Shown one piece after another: positions 35,586-48,723 of a stretch of 64,000 bases of DNA. Below the pieces are notes generated by a model. The model saw only the letters and a list, made by a program, of their open reading frames with translations, had not been told where the DNA came from and did no database searches. The DNA comes from Osmia lignaria lignaria (Eukaryota > Arthropoda > Insecta > Hymenoptera > Megachilidae). The stretch is from positions 5,396,501 through 5,460,500 of the forward strand of contig NC_135044.1 of the NCBI RefSeq assembly GCF_051020975.1, in the 5' to 3' direction. Position 1 is the stretch's first letter. Each line of letters starts with the position of its first letter. The translations under genes and the position numbers were made by a program.

Positions 35586-35591
35586 AATAAA
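35586..35591 (+). promoter_or_regulatory. Candidate distal polyadenylation signal
   Basis: AATAAA in ATTCAATAAAACTTC, with TTTGTCTGACTGTTG about 25-40 nt downstream as a U/G-rich element. Best candidate for the distal end of junctophilin transcripts. Confidence 0.5.
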
Positions 35592-38500
35592 ACTTCTGTA
35601 TCATAAACGACAATCGATTTGTCTGACTGTTGCACGAGTTATAACCATGTATTAGCTTATCAATGAAAGGAGGTAGATAAATTTGAAAAAAAAAGGAAAA
35701 CGAAGGGAAAGATTGAACGAGGCCAGCAACTTTTCGTACCTCCAACGAGAAAAGTCGATGGTGTTAAGAAACACCGTTTCATGTTTCTCTGCCTCGAATA
35801 CAAAGTTGCGCGACAAACGTGCGGTAATTGCACTGTTGCGTACAAGGTCGGTTTTGCATAAAACCTCGGTAGTATCCTCTAACTTTCAATGAGAATCATT
35901 CTGTCAGCTGGTTAATTAGTAAAAATTGTTTACCTAAGGCTGTTCGTTAAAAATGAAACACTCCCGAAACGATAGAATCTACTTCCGGGTGGAATTCTTT
36001 CTCGCGCGTATCGTCGAGTGTCTGAATAGAAGCGTGCCGATAAAAAGATAACACGAGTTTTCGCGTGCATCGCGTCGATCACGTGTTTCCTCTGACCTCA
36101 CAACGATGCATCGTTCGCATGGCTCGTGTTATGCCAGCGAAACAACACGAGCGAATCCGATATCGGCACGAAACACCTATATATACACGATGATAAGGAA
36201 AGTCGAGATTGATAGTTGAAACGTGAAATTTAAAGAACGATTTAAAAAATAGTTTAACGTACAAAAATATTTTGCCATATTTTCGGTCATTTCTCCAATT
36301 TCTTAAAAGTAGAATTCGGATAATTTTGAGAGACTCCAATTTTTCGATATTCAAAAAATGATATACCATTTGCGCAACATTTCAGAGACAAAGAGGAAGA
36401 CGGATGAATGGTAAGCGGAAATGATGGATTATAGCCTTGGTTTCCTCCATTCGGATGATAAAAAGAATAAAGCTACGGTTAATCCAGCATTATCACGATT
36501 GCCGAGTAACAGGCCCGATAAGACAATCTCGAGACAAAAAGTTCTACTTTTAACCGATGAATAACTTCTGCGAGCCGGACAGACAGATGGTCGTCGATTC
36601 GTCATTGTTGCAACGACCGTGACGAATGGAAACGATGCATCGATAACTTTCCTTACTCGTGCGTTTTCTTTTTCTACGATTCCGTCGCGCATCGCCTCGT
36701 TTGTTCCGCGTTCTATGTAGAGACGCGCGCGGGCGAACTGGCGGGCTCGTGGCCAAAAATATTTGAATGGCCGAATATAGAACGTCTTGTGGCTTTCGAC
36801 GGGGCTAAAGTTCTATTGCGCATAAGATTCTTTAACAGGCGAACGTGACATTATCTACGTCTCTCTCGTTAAAGCATTTACCGTAGAATGATACATTGGT
36901 CAAACTTTCGGCTAAAGAAATATGTACTTTGATCGTTATCACGGCTAAAACTACCCTTACAGAACACCACGCTTATTTCAATGATTTTGACATATCGATG
37001 TTTCATTTATTTCATTCGTATCGTTATTCAAATAAAAAAAAAATTTTATCTGGAACGTTGAAATGAAATTTGTTTCATTTTATAGCGTATCCTCGAACGG
37101 AGCCTCTTCTGTCGCGCTTTATGAATATTAATTTACCGTTCGCGTAATCTGAACTTATATAATCATCGTCTAACTGCGATAACGCGAACCTACCGCATGC
37201 CGCTCTTTGATTACAGACATTTGTCAGCCCCTGTTCAACCAAACGCGTTCGTGTAATCTTTCACCGGCTACGATAACAAGCGAAATTTTGTGTGCCGTTG
37301 GATTTTATACTCGTGTTATCTGAACATCGTGGAAATTAAGCAAATAAAAAAGAAAGAAGAGAAAATAGGAACACATCTTCGATCTTCGTTACGTGTTTTC
37401 AGAACTGTTAACGAATATCCGACAACGCAGACGGAGCTTTGCAATATTAGGTCAAGAGAGAAAATGTCGAATCGTTTGATTCAATTGGACGAACGGTTGC
37501 CTGTATAGCGAAACTGGTAAGAATCCTGATTCAGCAATTCGATTGATTCGCAGAAAATTTCTTTTATTGCCGTTTCGGTTCATCTAACTCTTTGACAGGT
37601 CGCTCTAATTGCTACGATTTCGATTCGCCTGCATCGTATAAGCAAACACCATTTGCTTTAATAGCTTCCCAATGTGATTTGTTCGAAATTAGAGAGAAAG
37701 TTAAAAGGATCAAATCCTCGAGGCAAATTATCCCGCTTCTTACCGATATATCGATCGAAGAAATCGATGAATTCGTTTGATGTGTCATTTTGCAACCAGG
37801 AGATTTACTTTATCATCGTTCTGTCGCAATATATCTAACCGAGTTCCAATACGATGCATGTATATATGTATTTCGTAAATCAAACGAGGTACATCGATCA
37901 ATCATGAAACATCGAACAAATCATTATGGATTTTTATTTCAAAACTTGGAACTTTCCAAACAAGTAAACAAGTATAATGATACAGTTAGAAGATAAATAT
38001 CTAACAGCAAATGCATTATCAAGATTAATATACTTATCACTCGATTAAAGAAATTGTAATTTCTTTTAATACACTTAAAATCTACTTAAATCAACGTTAA
38101 TACCTCTTAAAATCGGATAAGAAAAAATAAAAATAAACTAAACGAGGTGAGTATTTTTGATATCAAATTAAAATTTGCAGGTGAAATCAAAGAAAGCGAG
38201 TGGTTTCCAGGTTATAAGAAAGAAAAAAGTGCGATTTCTGATAATTCTTCGACGAGCAGGAAGTAGAACGCCTGGAACGACGCGTACGATCGGGTCAGTA
38301 CGTTGACCTTAGGGTTCACGTAGATGTGAACGATAGAAAAATGTTCGATAGTTATTATGCAACCGCCTGGTAACAAGGCTGTGCCCTTTTCGTCGATTAC
38401 GAGTGTTGCTGGAACGGGACGTCCGTAACTTGTAACATACTCGTGTATTAATAAGAGACACGCATCGAGTACACGTGCGTGTTCTGGCCTCGCTCTGACC

Positions 38501-41400
38501 ACGCGCCTCCCGCATGGTTCTCTAGCGATTCGCGTGCTACCAAGCCTAACGAGAGACCTTCGTTCCACCAGAGGAAAAGAGAGATGCGAAAACGGCGCGT
38601 GTATCGGGCACACCTAACGAATCCACGCGATTATTCGATCCAAAGAGGTGCGAACGTTTCTTTTCCCTTTTATTGATTCAAAGTGGAGGCCAGGATGGGC
38701 CTGGGTCCTTCGAAATGATAACTTCGAAGTGACTCATAGGTGCTACGCTGTTCTTTTCTGTTTCTCTTCCGACCCTAATTCAATAAACTTTTGTTATTAG
38801 CTCCAAAAGGGGAACCCGTTGCGCGAAATACGTTTCGATTGATCACGCGAGAAAACTGAACGAAGTATGACAATTAGAATTGCAATTATACAGAATAATT
38901 AACCGGTCACTATGATTTCGACAGCCGATGCGACGAAGAACTAATCTGTTAGTTCCGTATAAACGTTTAGGAAAGATAACGATAATAGAGAAGATGTTGA
39001 AGAAATGGTTTGTGGTTTCAGCGTTATCAGAAATTACCAGCCCAAGCTGTCTTTCCCACCGCTTCAGGTTAACGAGTATGAACGTTCTCGCGGAGCAACG
39101 GAGAAAGTAGATTCGGCATCGATAAAATACATATTTTCACCGGTTTTCGCGTTGCTCGTTTTCGTTTTGCGCATGAAAAGCTGATCGTTCAAGCAAAGTT
39201 CACGTTTCACCTTCCTCAATTGCGTTTACTTCGCGCGGCTGTTGGCTGCGCGTTACATTTCGATCGATTTGCATATGGAAATGAAAGGAACAAAAACTCG
39301 TTTCACGCGGTGTATTACACTTTTTCTGCAATGATAATTGATCGTCATCGGTCGCGTTTGATAAAGAATCGGGAAAAACGGGGACCCGGTGTATAAAGAA
39401 CGCCTGTTATTCTCCTTTCGACTTTCCAATCGTTAGAACCATTCGATTATGCAACATTTCGCAATGGGAAAATCGAGAAATCAGGCATCGACGTGCCGAT
39501 TATTACGAGGCTGCGTCAAGGCTCGCGTTTTCACGAGAGGAAAATGATCGTTAACGATCCCCGACCGGGTAGGACTACCGGCACTGAATTGGATAAAACG
39601 ATCCGACCATGGGGAAGCAATTTCTTCATCTATCCGCTTCGATATCGATACGCTTCCTGCGTAAGATTTCGACAACCTAATCACCATTTCTTTCATCGAT
39701 AATCGCGAATTAACTTCTAACAAACAGAAGCGTTCATTCATTATTTACTTCTAGAAAAGAAAAGAAAAGAAAAGAAAAGAAAAATGATCGGCTATCTGCG
39801 TTGATTAACACAGCAAAACAATGTCGACGAAACAAATCATCTATATACGTACGTAGAGTGTTTTTTTTTATTGAATCGCATCGGTATGACTTGCGCGAAA
39901 CATGACTAATCGTGAAAACCATTATCATCGTTGGTCATCGACTAAACCGATTGTATTCATCAATAACAATGCACAGCGGGGAGAGAAAGAATTTCCTCCC
40001 TTGCGCAAAGTAACCCGTTGCAAAGGTTCGATAGCAGGAGTACGCAAACTCGTGCGATAGATCATTGTAAAATTCATTAGGTTCTGAGAGGTCGAATTCC
40101 GAAAGCGTTCATTAATTTTCAAGATAGTATTTTCTTACTCGTTTCTATCGTTTCTCAAGTACAAGAATAACACGAATATTATGTACATATGTATAACAAA
40201 ATATATCTTAATTTGCTTACGATTTCAAAACGTCATATGTGCAAACAACTCATGGACGTCTCGAGTTATGCAGACAAACTGAGGTTTGTCGTTTTTTAAA
40301 ACATTGCAAATATATTCGACCTTACGATGTTTGATGCGAAGGAAGATATTCAAATGTTGGAAAGAAAGAAATTTTTCAAGAGTATAAGGAAAAATGTCTA
40401 AGGAATTATCTCATCGTTTACCATTGAAAATTTTTTAAATATACAAAATATTTGGTATTCCAGTAATTCGATTGCAATGCTAACTATAGAGAGGGGGAGG
40501 GGAGAGAATGGTATTAACGTGTGAAATATTTCTTATATGCAAAGCAACTCATACCCCTCGCTACGATATTTTTGTCATCGCCTCCTTCAGGAGTCCTTTT
40601 AATTCGAGATGCCAAAGAGTAGACGGCTATAATGTGTCTCTACGACTTTATCGTGTGCCACGTGTCGACGCACCTATATACACGCACACGAGATCGTTTC
40701 TATTGCGTCGGAGACGGGGCACGAGTTAACTTGTAGGAGTCACGGCGTAATAAATTCCTGGCCATACATTGACACCGCACGAGCGGACGAGCGGAAAATC
40801 GCGACAGAATTAAAATTCAGCTAGCCGCCTCGAGACGGCACGTTGCTAGATATAACTGTGCTTGCAATTTTCTCCTGTATCGATTCGAAGCTACGCGTGC
40901 AGCAGCGTGACAACGCTTCGCGATACGCGTTTACGGCTCCCGTTTGCCTCAAGCGAAAGGTGAACGATTCTCGGCCGAATGTAAATATTGTTATACGCTG
41001 TTCGATTCCGAGCGGATGACGCAGTTATTAAAGTCTAGTATTTACTACATTAAGAAGCGTCCCGATTCGGTCACGTACATATAACGACGTTTTTGTTCTC
41101 GAAGGAAACACAAGAGGCTGTTGAATAAACATAGCGTTACAAACTACGCAACGATCTTGACAGCTTACAAATGGCAACGGTTATTTTCGGCCGGCAATTT
41201 GTCATTTTTGTGAAACGTTTATAGCGTCAGTTTTCTACGTGATCAAAACATCGAAAGTTTCGCGCTGAATTCTTTTAATTTCCTTTCTGCGCGTGATGGC
41301 GTTACGATATATAAACAAACACGCCGCGTGCAAATTACGGCCCCACGCCAACGAGGCGAAATTTACATCATTCGATCCCTTTCGCAGCCGACTTCGCGTG
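35592..41400. other. Intergenic DNA between junctophilin and FIP200
   Basis: About 5.8 kb of AT-rich sequence. The open frames on both strands are short, of low quality and lack recognisable domains. I see no tRNA-like fold with A and B boxes, no transposase fragment and no terminal repeats. The only distinct item is a GAAAA repeat near 39754. Confidence 0.7.
39754..39784 (+). repeat. GAAAA pentanucleotide microsatellite
   Basis: About six GAAAA units in intergenic DNA. Confidence 0.9.
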
Positions 41401-41448
41401 AAGAGTTTCCACACGGAAGCAACAATGGCGGTGGATCACTTATACTTC

Positions 41449-41458
41449 TGCGCATGCG
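41449..41458. promoter_or_regulatory. NRF1/ewg-type site 1
   Basis: TGCGCATGCG fits the NRF1 consensus YGCGCAYGCR; the insect orthologue is erect wing. It is one of two exact copies within 650 bp upstream of FIP200. Confidence 0.4.
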
Positions 41459-42011
41459 TGTTCTTACGGTGCATCGATGGCAGCACTGATGCTTGTTTTA
41501 AAAGCGAAATTTACACGAATATCTATTCTAATGACTCCTACTTTCTCAATCACTGATTCAAATACGATCAGCCATTACAAAAATGGCATATATATATTCC
41601 AAAAGAAACTTTAATACTCATAGTTCATGACTCTTATAACTACGCAGCTCACATGCACGTACTACTGATCCAACCAAATTATACTTAATATTAGTTAATT
41701 GTTACTTACATGACAGAAGTACGATGTACCAGCCCACGTGGACGCTGCAATTAGTCCATGGAAGCACAAAAGTAACCTCGATATCGTTCACGACCGGTTG
41801 GCACACGAGACGCGGGTTCGACAACAAACTTGACATTCGTATGTCAGATACGTACGAAAGTACCGATAATTTAGCAAAATTTATGCACACACGGGTTACA
41901 GGCACACTCCAATGTTATTACGTATACACGGGGAAGTTAGAAACGAACGTATTACGACGAATTATTCGAAACGAAAGACGCGATTGTTCAAACTGCCGCA
42001 TGCGTCACCCA

Positions 42012-42038
42012 CGCCATCTTCGTAATGACAAGATGGCG
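42012..42038. promoter_or_regulatory. Inverted YY1/Pho-type pair (CGCCATCTT...AAGATGGCG)
   Basis: CGCCATCTT (42012-42020) and AAGATGGCG (42030-42038) are perfect reverse complements separated by 9 nt. AAGATGGCG is the core bound by YY1/Pleiohomeotic and is typical of start sites of constitutively expressed genes. The two sites face each other. Confidence 0.45.
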
Positions 42039-42080
42039 CGACGGTGCCGGGAGTAACAGCTGAGATGCGAGTGGAACATC

Positions 42081-42090
42081 TGCGCATGCG
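42081..42090. promoter_or_regulatory. NRF1/ewg-type site 2
   Basis: A second TGCGCATGCG, 42 nt after the YY1-type pair. The clustering of different housekeeping-promoter words supports a promoter here. Confidence 0.45.
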
Positions 42091-43361
42091 AAGCACACAG
42101 CGAGACGTTCTGTCCTCCGTGCTCGACTGGATCCGTACTCGGCAGTAAACAGCTGGCGACGCGATGCGTCAGAGCAAGATGTCGAACGGGACTGCGCCAA
42201 GCTAGTTGCCCCTCTACCTTCTCTCTCTGTGGCACGGTGCAAGAGCTTCGATAAAAGTGGACGTTCTCGGGCAAGCGTTCGGCGCATTCGCGTGTGTAAA
42301 ATTCGGCAGCTAACGCGATAGGAAAAAAGAAAGGAGTGTCGGGAACGGTGGGTGAACAGAGGACACGGTAATATAAAGGCAGGCAAACGAGAAAATCCAC
42401 GGCGAAAGTGGAGTTCCTTTGTTCCGTGCTCCGATCTCTGCGCATAGGTTCCCGTGCGAGTGGCGCAGCATTGTTTGTTGTGGTCGGTACGTCACTCTCG
42501 GCGTATACACGGCTCGTCGCGATATAAAACCAGATTCTGGCGTCCTGGTTGATCTTGCGTCCGATCATTTTTTTCCTAGAAACAATTTCAATTGTACGAT
42601 CGTCGATCAGTGCCGTGGTCCGTCGCAATCGTGAACAGTGTACCGACGCGATTCGAAGCGAAAGGATCTCGCCTAGCCTTTCGTGTACGCGCGAGTGCTT
42701 TGTTTTGACGAGCAGCTGATCCGGGACTGCTCGTTTATCGGCGTTGGCCAATCCTCCATCGTTGCAACGGTGATTTTTCTTTCTTACAAATATTCAATAG
42801 TGCTTCGAATACGTTCGACTGGCTTGTTAAAAGAAACGCGTTTAAAGGGATCGTCGAGCCGTGGCAATAGAGGAGGCTCCGTTACATCACGAAAAAGCAA
42901 AAGGACGCGATCGACCGATGCTCACGGAAGCAACAGTGCGATCTACGGAACCAGACGAAGCAACGATCACAATCTAAAAGAAACATTTCCTTCGTTCTAA
43001 CACGAAGGTGCGATTCCACGAGATTCGTTCGAGCATGTCAATTGTTTCTCGTTTCCAAGGGACTCTACACTACCCCCGCTCGTGCCTCGTCCGAAAAATC
43101 ACTCAGAGAACCGTCCTGTAAAATAACGACCGCTCGTTCAAGCGGATTTTACCTCGCTTGAGACCAAACTCGGCCTTTTCGACCGACGGGGACCGTACAA
43201 TAGCTTCCCTCTTGAAAGGTTGTGCGGCTGACTCTTACAATTAGTTACCAATGATCTCGTGATACATACTTCTTTCCTCTTGCTTTTTAATTACGCTTTC
43301 AACGAATCCTCGAAGAAGTTGAAAGTCTTCTTCGGTACAAACTACACGCACCTGTGCATAT

Positions 43362-43385
43362 ATACACACACACACACATATATAC
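43362..43385 (+). repeat. TA/CA dinucleotide tract
   Basis: ATATA, a (CA)n core, then TATATA, in the probable leader region of FIP200. Confidence 0.75.
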
Positions 43386-43813
43386 ACGCTTATTTATCGT
43401 CCATTCTCGTTTCTCGGGGCATCAGATTCTCGTTCGCGGTGCTCATTTTTCCTCCGTTTTTGCGCGCTCGACATCCGAAGACGGAAACGTGCAACAAAAC
43501 TGCTACTGTTGGAGAGTACGCGAGGCTGGCCAAAGCCGGTGATAATTTGCGTGAATCGACGACGAACGACGGTTTCGTGGCCGTGATCGATGCAGCATAA
43601 ACCCGGGGGGGCCGTACTCGCCAGCTGTGGGAAACCAGGGGTACGGCCCCGATCGAGCTGACTACGGGAGTCAAGCTGACGTGACAGAGGCTGTGTTCTT
43701 CTTCTACCGTGGCAAGTACGGGGTGAACTCCACCGGATGCCAGTGGTGTTCCTCGATCGGCCTGGCCGTTTCCCTCTTGTCCACCGACTGGAAGAAGCTT
43801 GACCGGCACAAAA

Positions 43814-43881
43814 ATGCTGTACATATTCCACGTGGACACCGGCACCACCATCACCTTCGACATCAAGTTGGCGCTGCAGAC
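43814..43881 (+). CDS. RB1CC1: FIP200 coding exon 1 (start of ubiquitin-like domain)
   Basis: Encodes residues 1-22 and two bases of Thr23: MLYIFHVDTGTTITFD, matching the family N-terminus from its first residue, which fixes the start. No in-frame ATG lies between the preceding in-frame stop (about 43598) and here. Context is A at -3. Donor gcagac|gtaagt. Confidence 0.93.
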
Positions 43882-46800
43882 GTAAGTCTACCACTCGTTT
43901 TTATTTCTTTATCATTATTGTTTACTCTTGCAACAAGGTTATAAATCGATTCGATTCGATATAGTTTCCTGAGAGCTCGTTTGTTTATTTAGCGAACTCT
44001 CGGGTGGCGGACCATGGAGAGAGCCCCGATTTTAACCCTTTAACTGCGGGTACTTTTAGCACAGCCGAACGCTCTAATTTTAAATTATATTACCGAAGTG
44101 ATATTCTATTTTAAAAGATTTTTTTTTATCGTATTTATTTTATTTTCTTTATTTTATTTTCTTTATTTTAAATAACAAAAATTAACATGTTCTTTTATAT
44201 ATCACACCCACGTCTGGATATAATTTTAGTATGCGGTTTATAAACCACACCCGCAATTGAAGGGTTAATTTAACTATGTAAGCTGGCTTTTCGATTGACC
44301 CAGACTAATTCTGTAGATGTAGAAAGGAAACGTTCCATAGATTATCATTTATATTTAAGAGGCATAAGAGACTACCCCGATAGGTATTCGTCTCGCATAA
44401 TCGATCGCCGTGCACTTTCGCCTTTTGCTTCTTTATTTTATCCCCGTTTCCCTCGCGAGTCACTCGAAATCAACGGCTGTAATTACTGCAACTCGGTACT
44501 TGCTCGTTTTTATTTTTCGTTAGAACCTAAACCAATTTTAGCAGACGATTGCGCCGCTGAACAAAAACGATGGTACCCCCTCGTGTTTGGCCTGATAAAC
44601 CTTCAACGAGGCTCCGTTTCAAATGTAGGACAACTTCGAATGTACGTCACGCGTATCGCACATTACGTTACGGAGATTTAATTATCCGAGCCTTCTTGTT
44701 CCCTGCTTAACTCTTCCACTGTGAACCGCTATCATGGGAAAAGTAAAAAAAAAAATATATATATTTACGTTAGAAGGTGCACTCTCGAATAAACACTTCC
44801 GAGTGGTTAATTGATTTGAAACTCGATGAAAATTAATTAATCGAATCTCTCAGCTTTGGTAATTAGTATATTTTTTAAATACACCTTGCTAATAATCTAC
44901 TTAATTAAAGCTTCGATACGAGTGACAGTGAAAACATTCGCGAGATTTTCCTTGCTTCGTGGTACACACGAAATAACCCACCCGGCTGTTTGCTTCAGGC
45001 GTTCGTAGCTTCGGTTAAGGGTCTGCCTTAGATTCGAGTGAGAAAAACTTTTTAGACACGTTTGACACACTTCAACGAGTGCTTTTTCGTTCACAACTAA
45101 TCCAACTCCGTACGTTTCCTAGTTTCCCCTCTGTCCGCATTATTTCTGACGTGATATAAAGGCCCGCTCGATATTACGCCCAGATTAGACTCCCTCGTTA
45201 AACTCGTACCGATAGTTATCGGGACCAACTCTAACTCGCTACGAAACTTACTTCCTTTCGCGTACGGACGACAAATGCATTCATTTTATTTCTTTTTTTC
45301 AGCGAAAATCGATTGGCATTTAAAGTTGAAACGCTGTGTAAACGCAATGCGAATTTGAATGGAAAAAGAAAAGCCAGCTTGAGCAAGAGTAGTATTGAAA
45401 GTGTAGGTCCTTGAGTTCTCGTACAGATAGTTCTTTAACCCTTTCACTTGAACGTTTCTGATAGCCGTAATTCTATTATTATCAGTATTTTAAGACCTTT
45501 CTGTGTCTTGCATCGCGAGTCGATATCTATTCGTCGTATTACACAATAGTTTGGTAAATCATACGCTCGATCGTTTTCCACCGTTTCGCTTGGATCGTTT
45601 CCCTCCGTATCGCGCGGATCAATCGGGTATTGTTCATCGATGGTCGTCGTTTGTCATTTAGCAACTGTTCGCGAGTATCGCGAACAACGACACGACGTGG
45701 AAGTGTCAAGGCTCAATCGAAGGTGAAGAAATTGCAACACTGTTGACGGACGAACGTGGGCACGCAACGTGCTCCCGCGAGCTTTCCTTCCTCGAACGAG
45801 GACAGACGACTGGGAAAGTGATAAATTAATTTTCTTTAACATTTCGTAATCTGTTAGGCTCGAAAAGCTTTGAAATTTTAATAATGAAAATATCGAAACG
45901 TTTTTGGACGTGGGGTAATTCGATGACTGCGACTCGTAGCGCGTTTAATTTGAAATAAAAAAAAAAATAAAAAAAAAATGAGTCCAGAGAGAAAAGTGGA
46001 GTTGACCAGTTTACGGGCGTTTTCAGGTGAATTGCATCGGGTAAAACGGAGAAATTACATCGTCGATTGCTCCTGTCTCGTTCGCGCGAACCCGTTTCTC
46101 TTCGTTCAGATACAAAGAAACAGAACTTTTGTTGCGACCTGATATAACCTGGCCAATGTTGAACGGGAACGGTGTGCGTTAACGGTACAAGAATCGAGGA
46201 GGGAAAAGTTTGAACGAAATGAGGTTAACGCGAATTAGGAAAATAAAACTGTATAGGCGTATCAACGAGAATCGAGGAAACGCGGTTTTACGATGCCACG
46301 TTAAGTGTATATCCATTATTCGGATTAAAGCACGTTACGCTTCGCGTACCTTTGGATGAGTAAATCGAACCCGGGCATTTTATCTATCTTCTTTGGTGAA
46401 AAGAAAGTCAATCGAATCCCGGTCTCTCAAGATCGCCATTCAACTGGATGTACATTCCACTTGGCGATCTTTTATTTACGTGTTATTGCTTCACGCAAAA
46501 CGAGGACTCTTAGAAATCGAGTTAATCGAGGGAAATTATTTCGATTTTAGATAGTCACAGAGGTGTGTTATATTTTGTGGAGGATTTTTCACGGTCCACA
46601 AGGAGAAAATAATATAGAAATTAGACAAATTATTGCGTGATCAACAAACGTTCCAAGTGTCCTAATATCCATCAGTTGATTATTAATTAATTTAATCTTA
46701 AGGTTGAATTTGCATTTATTTGCAACACATTGTTACGTGACGTGCTAATGAACGGTTAAAATGCTCTGAATTGCAAATGCATCGATTGTGAATCTCACCA

Positions 46801-48692
46801 TTCGTATGACTATCTGTTCTCACAACATTTTCCAACGGCTTCCTTCCATTTTCCCTGGAAAATTAACCAGTCGACGATTTGACGAGTCGTTCTTTTTTAT
46901 CGTCTCGCATCATTGAAGCTGGCATAACGCGATTACGTCCGAGGTGTTCTACGAAAGAGCCTCGACCAAGCCCTTCTAAGCATCGGAGGAAGAATTTTAC
47001 ACGATCCCAGAAGGCGTAGAAAAGGCGGCCTCCTCGCGGATACCTTCAATATTTGTGCATTAAGACAGCAGCTGGCGGTCAACGACCCCGTTCGTCGAGG
47101 CAATTAACGATGTGTGTCGATCCATGGTGGCGCCTTCGCCTCGTTGCTTTTATTCTCGTGGCCGCGCGTAATTACAAAGCGTGTACCATCGTCAAAGCTC
47201 GAAACAACAAACACACCGTCGAGTAATTACCGATTTAGGCCCGATTTACGTACAGACCACTGACTTCCATTGACAAACAAGAAAACAAATTAAATTTTCA
47301 TCAACTCATTCGGTGTTAAATATTTTTTTAAGATGTTTCATAAAATCCTAAACGCGATACCGATCTCGCAAATAAAGTCTCTTGTTGCCTGTCGTCCCTC
47401 GAAGCGACATCGGCGGAGAGCTTCTTTTTCGTAATTAATACGCGATGCTCCTCACGTTGTCCTCGTGTCGGACAAAGAGTTCTCCTTATCCGTTATTTAA
47501 CCTTGCCGAGGGTGTTGATGACGTCTCGCTCGAACCGTTCCAGTTCCTTTTACGTGCAATTTATGGCCACCGTGTGTCCGCATGAGGACACACTTGAGGA
47601 CGCATCGGAAGAGAGAGGTGTCCAATGAAATCCGCGTGAACTGCCCTTGCACCGATCGCGATTGCAATTCCCAACTGGCATGCCACTCCTCGTCGTAAAT
47701 AAAGTCGTAACGCGAACGTTCCAGCCCCGATGCATCGAATTTTCCCGTACAAACTGGTCCAGCGATACTTCTTTCCCGTCTACCGGGAAATCGGGTCGCG
47801 ATTTTGTGTTTTCCGGCCACCGAAACACGGTGTTCCCTCTTGTTAAATCCTTGTTCAGCTACGTAGAAGACTCACAAGTTTCCCCAATTACTTGCAGACT
47901 TTTGTTGGCCGTTCTTAAGAACAGAGCCGACTGATACGGCTACAGATAATCTTGACCTTAATCACGGAATCGTCGACGCTGAAGCTGTATAACTGTTACG
48001 GTTTATTGTAGAATTGATCGTCTGCTAGGATCTCTTTTTAAATTGCTCCTTCGAATGGAACGTCTTCCTCTTCACAGACGATTCTTCCATTTAGCGATTA
48101 ATATTAAGGGATCGTTTCCAATCCTGTGATTCTTAGAACGAAGTTACGTGATTGAAAACTACCATTTTATTTAAATAAAGTTTACGTGTTGTTTTTATCA
48201 TTATCAGTGAGCCTTGCTCTACCTCGAGTTTGTCACACCTTGAAACTGCGATAAATACTCAATTAGTGGTGATAGAATTAATGCAACTGATTAGTTGCTT
48301 CAACTTTAATTTACATAAAACTTTTAGTATGCGTTTCTTTTTATTAATATTTTCTTGTTTTTCTCTTTTTTGTGCAGTGTCGCTCAGCTGAAGGAAGCGA
48401 TCGAGAGGGAATGCGGTGTGGTAGCGGCTCACCAGGTGCTGCTGATGAGCGGAGGCGAAAGTCTGGAACCAGACGCTCGTGTGTGCTCTTACTCTGCTGG
48501 AACCGATACGAATCCGATCTATTTGTTCAGCAAGGCCGCCATTGAGAGCCACCTTCCACCCACGCCAAGCATAGACTACGGTTCCGGTGAGCGACGAACG
48601 TTTTCCACCTGTAAATTTCCTTACCTTTTCACGCTCTACTGAACCTCTCTCCATTTCCTGCCACTTAGCATCTCTTACATTTTATTTTATCA

Positions 48693-48723
<31 letters not shown>

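Larger units (their letters stand above)
32517..35591 (+). other. Probable 3' UTR of junctophilin
   Basis: No conserved coding sequence follows the stop. The interval is AU-rich with AAT, TA, GAAA and ATT low-complexity tracts, a Pumilio-type TGTAAATA (34148-34155), and two well-placed AATAAA signals (34247 and 35586), each followed by a G/T-rich stretch. The transcript end is inferred, so the true 3' UTR may be about 1.7 or 3.1 kb. Confidence 0.55.
41401..43813 (+). promoter_or_regulatory. Probable promoter and 5' leader of FIP200
   Basis: CG content rises here relative to the flanks. Two exact NRF1/ewg-type decamers (41449-41458, 42081-42090) and an inverted pair of YY1/Pho-type words (42012-42038) suggest a housekeeping promoter near 42.0-42.1 kb. 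The rest, up to the ATG at 43814, would be leader or contain a 5'-UTR intron. A long minus-strand frame (42005-42751) looks spurious. The transcription start is not determined. Confidence 0.45.

Noticed and set aside
35592..41400. Possible tRNA or small-RNA genes in the intergenic region
   Set aside because: I found no paired A and B boxes with a cloverleaf-compatible stem. Isolated GGTTCGA-like words were not enough.
42005..42751. 248-codon minus-strand open frame upstream of FIP200
   Set aside because: No recognisable domain, mixed low-quality composition, and it lies in a CG-rich promoter-like stretch where stop codons are scarce. Several other frames are open in the same place.
43627..43944. 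105-codon + strand frame overlapping FIP200 exon 1
   Set aside because: It is out of frame with the clear FIP200 start and its peptide has no family features.
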